From assembly GCA_900548815.1 (NCBI GenBank), contig URLR01000001.1, positions 1 through 64,000 of the forward strand: a DNA stretch of 64,000 bases, in the 5' to 3' direction. The notes under the pieces were generated by a model. That model did no database searches. It was not told where the DNA came from and was given only the letters and a program-made list of their open reading frames with translations. Source of the DNA: an uncultured Collinsella sp. (lineage in GTDB: Bacteria > Actinomycetota > Coriobacteriia > Coriobacteriales > Coriobacteriaceae). The position numbers and the translations under genes were made by a program. Shown here piece after piece: positions 58,874 through 64,000 of this stretch (position 1 is its first letter; every line of letters starts with the position of its first letter).

Positions 58874-59724
58874 ACGCGGGGGAGTGCGGCGCCATGTCCA
58901 CAGGCTCTTTTAGCAATGTGAAAGCGGGGAAAGCCCCCGATTTGGGCTGGTTTAGACGGCGTCAGCTTCGCACGCTCGCAGCGGTCGCGGCCATTGTCTT
59001 GGTTGCCGAGGGGGCATCGCTTGTCAGCGACTTCAGCTTTGGATATGCCCTGGGTTCGGTACCTGCTGCTCTTGCATGGATGCTGCAGAACTTTTGCCCC
59101 ACGGCATCGTCGTTGGGACAGCTGGGCATGATTGCCGCGCAGGTGGTTTCGACGGTGTTCGATTCCATCGCCGCTACGATGCTCGCGGCCTTGCTGGGTA
59201 TCGTTCTTGCGGTACTGGGCTGCTCGAGCGTCGGTGTCGAAAATGGCATCGTTCGCGGTGTCATTCGCATCTTCGCTAATATCTTTCGCAATGTTCCCAT
59301 GATCGCATGGGCGCTGCTGTTGCTCCTTTCGTTCAAGCAAAACGAGTTCACGGGCTTCCTCGCGCTCTTTTTGGCGACGTTTGGCCAGATCACGCGCTTT
59401 TTTCTGGACACGCTCGACGAAATTCCTTGCGGTCCCATCGAGGCGTTGCGCAGCTGCGGAGCAAGCTTTTGGCAGATTGTCTTTCAGGCGGGTCTGCCGC
59501 TTGCCGTGGCGGAGCTTATGAGCTGGACGCTCTATATGGTCGAGACCAATATTCGCGAGGCCACGTTGGTGGGCCTGCTTACCGGTACGGGTATCGGCTT
59601 TGCCTTTAACCTGTACTACGCGTCTTTTCGCTATGACTGCGCCGGCCTCGTGATTCTCGTGACCATTGTTTTGGTGCTCGTGGTCGAGGCGATTTCCAAC
59701 GCAGCAAGAAGGTCGATGATCTAA
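58870..59724 (+). CDS. phnE: Phosphonate ABC transporter permease PhnE (first)
   Basis: An inner-membrane permease of 284 residues with about six helices. The cytoplasmic coupling motif is EALRSCGASFWQIVFQAGLP, and NIREATLVGLLTGTGIG is typical of PhnE. The start is uncertain: ATG 58870 overlaps phnC with ATGA, while ATG 58894 has a good GGGGGAG. It probably forms a heterodimer with the next permease. Confidence 0.88.
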   Translation: MNAGECGAMSTGSFSNVKAGKAPDLGWFRRRQLRTLAAVAAIVLVAEGASLVSDFSFGYALGSVPAALAWMLQNFCPTASSLGQLGMIAAQVVSTVFDSIAATMLAALLGIVLAVLGCSSVGVENGIVRGVIRIFANIFRNVPMIAWALLLLLSFKQNEFTGFLALFLATFGQITRFFLDTLDEIPCGPIEALRSCGASFWQIVFQAGLPLAVAELMSWTLYMVETNIREATLVGLLTGTGIGFAFNLYYASFRYDCAGLVILVTIVLVLVVEAISNAARRSMI

Positions 59725-60608
59725 TGGATACTTTTGAGCTGACTCCCGCCACGGCCGGTGCGATCGAGCGTTCGCACGCTGGGCATATTCGTCTCGTGTC
59801 TCGCCGGGGGCGCAACTATTCTGTCGTACTTACGCTGGGCATTCTGTGCCTCTTGACGGTCATAACGTTTGTGCGTATGGATTTTGGCACGGTTGACCTT
59901 GACCGCGCTGTTGCCCAAACCTGGTCTGACTTTTGCGCCATGATGTTTCAGCCAGCGCTGGATCCGCCGCTTGGCGCCGCGCATTTTACGTGGTCAAAGG
60001 TTGCCGAGAGCACACTGGTGACCATCGCGGTCACCGTGCTGTGCACCATCATCTCGGCCATCATCTCGTTTTTCTTGGCGCTGGCGGCATCCGAGAACCT
60101 CTCGAGTCCACTCGTTTCCAACGTGGTTAAAGGGTTTGTTGCCGTTATTCGAGCGATCCCGACGATCCTGTGGGTGCTCGTTTTCACCGTGGCCATCGGC
60201 CTTGGATCCGAGGCAGCGGTGCTGGGGATTTCCTTCCACTCCATCGCCTACCTCACCAAGAGCTATTCCGAATCGTTCGAAGAAATCGATGTCAATGTGA
60301 TCGAGGCGCTCTCCGCGAGTGGCGCGAGCTTCTGGCAGATCGTGTTCCAGGCTATCTGTCCGGCAACCATTACCAAGCTGCTCTCGTGGACATTCATTCG
60401 CTTTGAGATCAATTTCGCCAACGCGGTGGCCGTGGGCGCCTTCGCGGGCGCGGGCGGTATCGGCTTCCAGCTGTATCAGGCGGGCAACTACTACTACAAC
60501 CTGCACGAAGTCGGCGTGATTGTCTACGTGTGCCTGGCGGTGTCCTTTGCGCTCGAATACATTTCGGTTCGCCTGCGCCGCCGCTACATCATCGATTCCG
60601 ATAACTAA
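59724..60608 (+). CDS. phnE: Phosphonate ABC transporter permease PhnE (second)
   Basis: The partner permease (294 residues). A cytoplasmic N-terminus of about 35 residues precedes six helices. The coupling motif EALSASGASFWQIVFQAICP closely parallels that of the first permease. The helix-rich core includes FVAVIRAIPTILWVLVFTVA, and the final periplasmic segment is AVGAFAGAGGIGFQLYQAG. Its ATG overlaps the first permease's TAA by one base. Confidence 0.9.
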   Translation: MDTFELTPATAGAIERSHAGHIRLVSRRGRNYSVVLTLGILCLLTVITFVRMDFGTVDLDRAVAQTWSDFCAMMFQPALDPPLGAAHFTWSKVAESTLVTIAVTVLCTIISAIISFFLALAASENLSSPLVSNVVKGFVAVIRAIPTILWVLVFTVAIGLGSEAAVLGISFHSIAYLTKSYSESFEEIDVNVIEALSASGASFWQIVFQAICPATITKLLSWTFIRFEINFANAVAVGAFAGAGGIGFQLYQAGNYYYNLHEVGVIVYVCLAVSFALEYISVRLRRRYIIDSDN

Positions 60609-60620
60609 GGAAAGATTTGC

Positions 60621-61082
60621 ATGCTAACAAGAAGAGAGAGAACCGAGGTTCTGGTTGAGGGCGGCCCTGCGCTTGCGCTCGAACTCGAGAGGCTGGTCGA
60701 GGCCGAGCTGTCGCCTGAAGATATCGTACCTGCGCATCAGGGGCTTGTGATGACTCAGGTGCGCGAGACGGCTCGCAATACCCGTTTTTACTTGACCGAG
60801 GTGCTTGTTACCGAGAGCCGCGTGCGCATTGGTGATGCTGATGGTCTGGGTGTGCTTATGGGAGCCGACGCCGCGCACGCTCGCGCGCTTGCGGTGATTG
60901 ATGCCGCTTATGCAATGGATCCGGCGCCGGTCTGCCTGGCGGAACTTGAGCGCCGCGTCGAGGAGGCGCGTGCTGCCATGTTTGAGCGCACGGCTGCGCA
61001 GGATGCTCGCACCTATGTGTCGCGTGTCGAGTTCGATGAGATGTCTGGCCAGGACATGAGTGTTCAGGCGGTGGTCAAATGA
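60621..61082 (+). CDS. phnG: C-P lyase subunit PhnG
   Basis: A 153-residue component of the C-P lyase core (PhnG2H2I2J2). VMTQVRETARNTRFYLTEVL carries the RE-T family motif, and RIGDADGLGVLMGADAAHAR is the GxxxGRD/PhnG-like core. It starts after AAGGAAAG, 12 bases past the permease gene, and overlaps phnH by four bases. Confidence 0.9.
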   Translation: MLTRRERTEVLVEGGPALALELERLVEAELSPEDIVPAHQGLVMTQVRETARNTRFYLTEVLVTESRVRIGDADGLGVLMGADAAHARALAVIDAAYAMDPAPVCLAELERRVEEARAAMFERTAAQDARTYVSRVEFDEMSGQDMSVQAVVK

Positions 61083-61768
61083 ACGAGCAGGATGAGGTTT
61101 TCGATCGCGACCCGTCCCTTGACGAGCGCGCCTTCGAGCTGCAGGGAACGTTTCGTACGGTTCTGGATTGCATGGCGCGCCCCGGCGAAGTTTGCCGCCT
61201 CTCCATTACGGACGCCTATGGGGCGGAGGCTGAGCGTTGCGGGCTATTCCCCGCGACGTTGATGCTGGCGGACATGCTGCTCGATAGCGGTACGACTTTT
61301 TGCATGGCGACTACGGGCTTTGTGCGCGCTGCCCGGCAGATTGCGAGCCGAACGCACGTGACTCCTGCGGCGCCGAGCGAAGCTGCGTGCGTGATCGTTC
61401 CGGAGGCTTTTCGGGATGAGGGCGCGGCGAGTGCAATCGCTGCGCTTACGGCAGGGACGCTTGAACAGCCGCATCGCGGCGCGACGGCTATCGTCGAGTG
61501 CTCGGTGCTCCTGGGGCTGGACGCGCAGGGTTTGCGCGTCGGCTCCGCTTCGCACGCGTGTGACAAGAGCTCCTGGGAGCTCACTGGCCCCGGCGTTGAC
61601 GGCACTTCGCACTTCTCGTGCGATCGCGGCGACGTCTTGCGCTCGCGTATCGCGCGCCTGGACGAGTTCCCCTGCGGTATCGACTTGATGTTTGTGGACG
61701 GGTTTGGTCATATCGTTTCCGTTCCCCGTTCTAGCGCTTGCAGGGAGGTTGAATCATGGGATATGTAG
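61079..61768 (+). CDS. phnH: C-P lyase subunit PhnH
   Basis: A 229-residue C-P lyase core subunit. The FELQGTFRTVLDCMARPGEVC segment (F-R-x-x-x-x-A-M-A-x-P-G-type) and the ending GIDLMFVDGFGHIVSVPRSS are diagnostic. It dimerises in the complex, with no known catalytic residues. It overlaps phnG by four bases and phnI by 13. Confidence 0.92.
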   Translation: MNEQDEVFDRDPSLDERAFELQGTFRTVLDCMARPGEVCRLSITDAYGAEAERCGLFPATLMLADMLLDSGTTFCMATTGFVRAARQIASRTHVTPAAPSEAACVIVPEAFRDEGAASAIAALTAGTLEQPHRGATAIVECSVLLGLDAQGLRVGSASHACDKSSWELTGPGVDGTSHFSCDRGDVLRSRIARLDEFPCGIDLMFVDGFGHIVSVPRSSACREVESWDM

Positions 61769-62922
61769 CTGTCTCCGGTGGCGAACAGGCAATTGCCTCG
61801 TCGCTTGAGTTGCTTGAGTGCGAGCGTGTTGCGGGCGGCCGTGCGCTCGATCCTGCGCTCATCATCGAGAGCATGCCGCGCGCAGTCGAGCAGGTGCAGT
61901 CCGAGGGTTCCGTTTGGGCTCCCGAGGTTGCTGCGATTGCTCTCAAGCAGGCGTCGGGTTCTATCGAGGAAGCCGTCTTTTTGGTGCGCGCCTACCGTTC
62001 CACCCTCGAGCGCCTCTATACTTCGCGCGTGATCGATACGGGCGAGATGCGCGTTTCGCGTCGTATCTCCGCTGCGTTCAAGGATATCGAGGGCGGACAG
62101 ATTCTGGGAGCAACACGCGATTACAGTCATCGCCTTATCAATTTTGATCTAAGCGAAGAGACCGACGCCGATGTTCGTGCCGCGCGTGCTGCCATCGATG
62201 AGCGTCTGGATGAAGCGTCCAAGGCATTTTACGCTGTGGCCGAGACCACGCCTCTCGACCGCGTTCCCAAGGTGTGCGATTACCTGCGCCAGATCGGTAT
62301 GATCCGCCCCGTTGCTATCGATGACACCGAACCCGTCGATATCACCAAGACCCCGCTTTTCACGCCGGCGCCGCGCAGCGTTATCCTGCAGGCCCTCTCG
62401 CGTGGTCTCACACAGGCGGTTGTCGCCATCGGGTACGCTGCCATTCGAGGCTTTGGCATTTCCCATCCCACGGTGGGCGAGCTTCGCCGCGGCAGCGTGC
62501 CGGTGACGATTGATGCCCCCGGAACCGACCCCGCCCAGGCTTCTGCCGACGACGTGTACTATCTGGGGGCACTTCCGGTCTGTGAGGTCGAAAGCCTGAT
62601 CGCCGACGACGAGGTGACCGAGACGGGCGAGCATGTGAACGCGCTCGATGTGGGTTACGGCCTCGTTACCGGCAGCGACGAGAGCAAGGCCATCGCCATG
62701 AGCGTCCTCGACCATTCGCTGCGCGTCGACGACGTTCGCTATCCCACGCAGGATCAGGAGTTCGTGCTCTATCACATCGACGGCGTGGAAGCCACGGGCT
62801 TTATCAGCCATCTTAAGCTGCCGCACTACGTGACGTTCCAGAGCAAGCTCGATGCAGCCCTGCGCTCTATGAATCATGCCGAGGGACAGAAGGAGGACGG
62901 TTCTCGTGCAGCGCAACTATAA
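61756..62922 (+). CDS. phnI: C-P lyase subunit PhnI
   Basis: A 388-residue subunit that, with G, H and L in E. coli, couples phosphonate to ribose triphosphate by nucleosidase activity. Visible motifs are GYVAVSGGEQAIASSLELLE, RRISAAFKDIEGGQILGATR, DYSHRLINFDL and the C-terminal FVLYHIDGVEATGFISHLKL. SD GGAGGTT. It overlaps phnH and phnJ. Confidence 0.94.
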   Translation: MGYVAVSGGEQAIASSLELLECERVAGGRALDPALIIESMPRAVEQVQSEGSVWAPEVAAIALKQASGSIEEAVFLVRAYRSTLERLYTSRVIDTGEMRVSRRISAAFKDIEGGQILGATRDYSHRLINFDLSEETDADVRAARAAIDERLDEASKAFYAVAETTPLDRVPKVCDYLRQIGMIRPVAIDDTEPVDITKTPLFTPAPRSVILQALSRGLTQAVVAIGYAAIRGFGISHPTVGELRRGSVPVTIDAPGTDPAQASADDVYYLGALPVCEVESLIADDEVTETGEHVNALDVGYGLVTGSDESKAIAMSVLDHSLRVDDVRYPTQDQEFVLYHIDGVEATGFISHLKLPHYVTFQSKLDAALRSMNHAEGQKEDGSRAAQL

Positions 62923-63754
62923 CTTTGCCTTTTTGGACGAGGGCTCCAAGCGCGAGATTCGCCGCGCCATCTTGAAGGCTGTCGCCATTCCCGGATACCA
63001 GGTGCCGTTTGCGAGCCGCGAGATGCCCATCGGCCGCGGATGGGGTACGGGTGGCCTGCAGGTCACGTTGTCGTGCATCGGCCCCGATGACGTGCTCAAG
63101 GTAATCGACCAGGGCTCGGACGCGAGCGTCAATGCCGTGTCCATTCGCAGCCTCGTGCATGAGACTACCGGCGTCGAGACCACTACGTCCACGGCGGACG
63201 CGACGCTCATCCAGAGCCGTCACCGTATCCCTGAGCGTCCGTTGCGGCGCGATCAACTCATGGTGCTGCAGGTTCCCACGCCAGAGCCCCTGCGCACCTA
63301 CGAGGCGCGCGAAAGCGTAACGCGCCGTCTGCACGCCGAAGCTGAGTACACCGGTGCATATCTGGAGCTTTTTGAGCAGATTGTGCGCTATGGCTCCACG
63401 ACCACCGGTGCCGACCATCCCGTGATGGTGCAGGATCGCTACGTTATGGCGCCGAGTCCCATTCCGCGTTTCGATAACCCCAAGCTCAACGATGCCGAGA
63501 ATCTCTTTTTGTTTGGAGCGGGGCGCGAGAAGAAGATCTACGCCGTGCCGCCGCATACCAAGGTCGAATCGCTCGCCTTCGAAGACCATCCCTTTGTGCG
63601 TGAGGATTTTGAAGGCAAGCGCTGCTGCATCTGTGGGGCGACGGGTGTCTATATGACTCAAACCATCGATCCCGTTACGGGCAAGAAGGCGTGGCAGTGC
63701 TCCGATACCGATTATTGCGCAGAGCGTCTCGAGGAGGGCGGAAGTGATGAGTAA
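62906..63754 (+). CDS. phnJ: Alpha-D-ribose 1-methylphosphonate 5-phosphate C-P lyase PhnJ
   Basis: A radical-SAM enzyme (282 residues) that cleaves the carbon-phosphorus bond. The N-terminus NYNFAFLDEGSKREIRRAIL and AIPGYQVPFASREMP are diagnostic. The cysteines that hold the Fe-S cluster and catalytic thiol are in CCICGATGVYMTQ and the later QCSDTDYC (C-x2-C ... C-x5-C). The GTG at 62906 is chosen for AAGGAGG upstream and by family N-terminus. It overlaps phnI by 17 bases and phnK by eight. Confidence 0.95.
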   Translation: MQRNYNFAFLDEGSKREIRRAILKAVAIPGYQVPFASREMPIGRGWGTGGLQVTLSCIGPDDVLKVIDQGSDASVNAVSIRSLVHETTGVETTTSTADATLIQSRHRIPERPLRRDQLMVLQVPTPEPLRTYEARESVTRRLHAEAEYTGAYLELFEQIVRYGSTTTGADHPVMVQDRYVMAPSPIPRFDNPKLNDAENLFLFGAGREKKIYAVPPHTKVESLAFEDHPFVREDFEGKRCCICGATGVYMTQTIDPVTGKKAWQCSDTDYCAERLEEGGSDE

Positions 63755-64000
63755 AGGCACGACGATGCTTCCCGCTACGGTTCATCATGAATTTAAGGAT
63801 GAGGCTCCGGTTTTGTCCGTTCGCCATCTGGCCAAGCGCTTTGGCGCGGGCTGCGACTACTGTCGCGACCCGCATGCCCAACTCGAGCGCAACATCTGCC
63901 CCGTGTGCGGCACGGTGCACGCGGTACGCGACATCTCGCTCGAGGTGCATCGCGGCGAGATTTTGGGCATCGTGGGCGAGTCCGGCTCGGGTAAGTCGAC
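63747..64000 (+). CDS. phnK: C-P lyase system ATP-binding protein PhnK (partial)
   Basis: The first 84 residues of an ABC-type ATPase that binds the C-P lyase core; the gene runs off the window. A short lead (LSVRHLAKRF) is followed by a Cys4 insertion (GAGCDYCRDP ... ICPVCGTVHAV) not found in E. coli PhnK, then the ABC core ending at Walker A GIVGESGSGKST. The Cys4 insert may bind zinc. phnL and other genes probably follow. Confidence 0.9.
   Translation, partial: MSKGTTMLPATVHHEFKDEAPVLSVRHLAKRFGAGCDYCRDPHAQLERNICPVCGTVHAVRDISLEVHRGEILGIVGESGSGKS

Overview
The window is high-GC bacterial chromosomal DNA with densely packed genes and Shine-Dalgarno starts. The gene families (UTRA GntR next to an FrlB-like sugar isomerase, a tad pilus locus with actinobacterial-type pilins, M16C and M32 peptidases, AlbA_2/HATPase regulators, T-box-controlled pheST) point to the Coriobacteriia. 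A Collinsella aerofaciens-like gut organism is my best guess. This rests on family recognition; I could not run a search.

Layout. 0-7.2 kb: recQ with a GntR regulator, an FrlB-like sugar-phosphate isomerase/deglycase, an L-2-hydroxyacid dehydrogenase, metA and 5-formyl-THF cyclo-ligase. 7.2-12.6 kb: a giant M16C metallopeptidase between palindromic repeats, then an AlbA_2-type regulator preceded by an AT-rich leader with repeated GAGAGATAAC boxes. 12.7-15.3 kb: four small poorly conserved genes ending at tRNA-Val. 15.6-22.2 kb: an EamA permease, a DUF4012 membrane protein, glmM and an M32 carboxypeptidase. 22.3-26.4 kb: T-box riboswitch and pheST. 26.5-29.4 kb: an ECF-type nickel/cobalt transporter behind a NikR-like operator. 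29.4-36.4 kb: a phospholipase-C-like protein, an AbiEi/DUF559-like protein, pyruvate kinase, and a Ca2+-type P-ATPase with an elaborately structured leader. 36.6-38.9 kb: a low-GC patch with a thioredoxin-like protein, a secreted protein and small membrane proteins, then a DUF2975-HTH pair. 38.9-40.1 kb: rsgA. 40.3-49.9 kb: the tad (Flp) pilus operon. 50-50.7 kb: a toxin-antitoxin-like pair and tRNA-Phe. 51-56.5 kb: a GH5 protein that lacks its usual acid/base Glu, rsmI, metG, ksgA and tatD. 56.8 kb to the end: a phosphonate transport and C-P lyase operon (phnDCEE-GHIJK), cut by the window edge in phnK.

Working together: the tad genes encode the secretion ATPase, inner-membrane platform, localisation ATPase and several pilin-like substrates of one fimbrial machine, all translationally coupled. 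The phn genes couple phosphonate import to C-P bond cleavage. The nikMQO genes form one metal importer. The intergenic spaces hold at least eight long imperfect palindromes of different sequence. The most suggestive undescribed elements are the switch-like leader RNA before the P-type ATPase (33.62-33.72 kb), the repeat cluster before the AlbA_2 regulator (10.87-11.10 kb), and the secreted-protein/thioredoxin cassette (36.66-37.95 kb).
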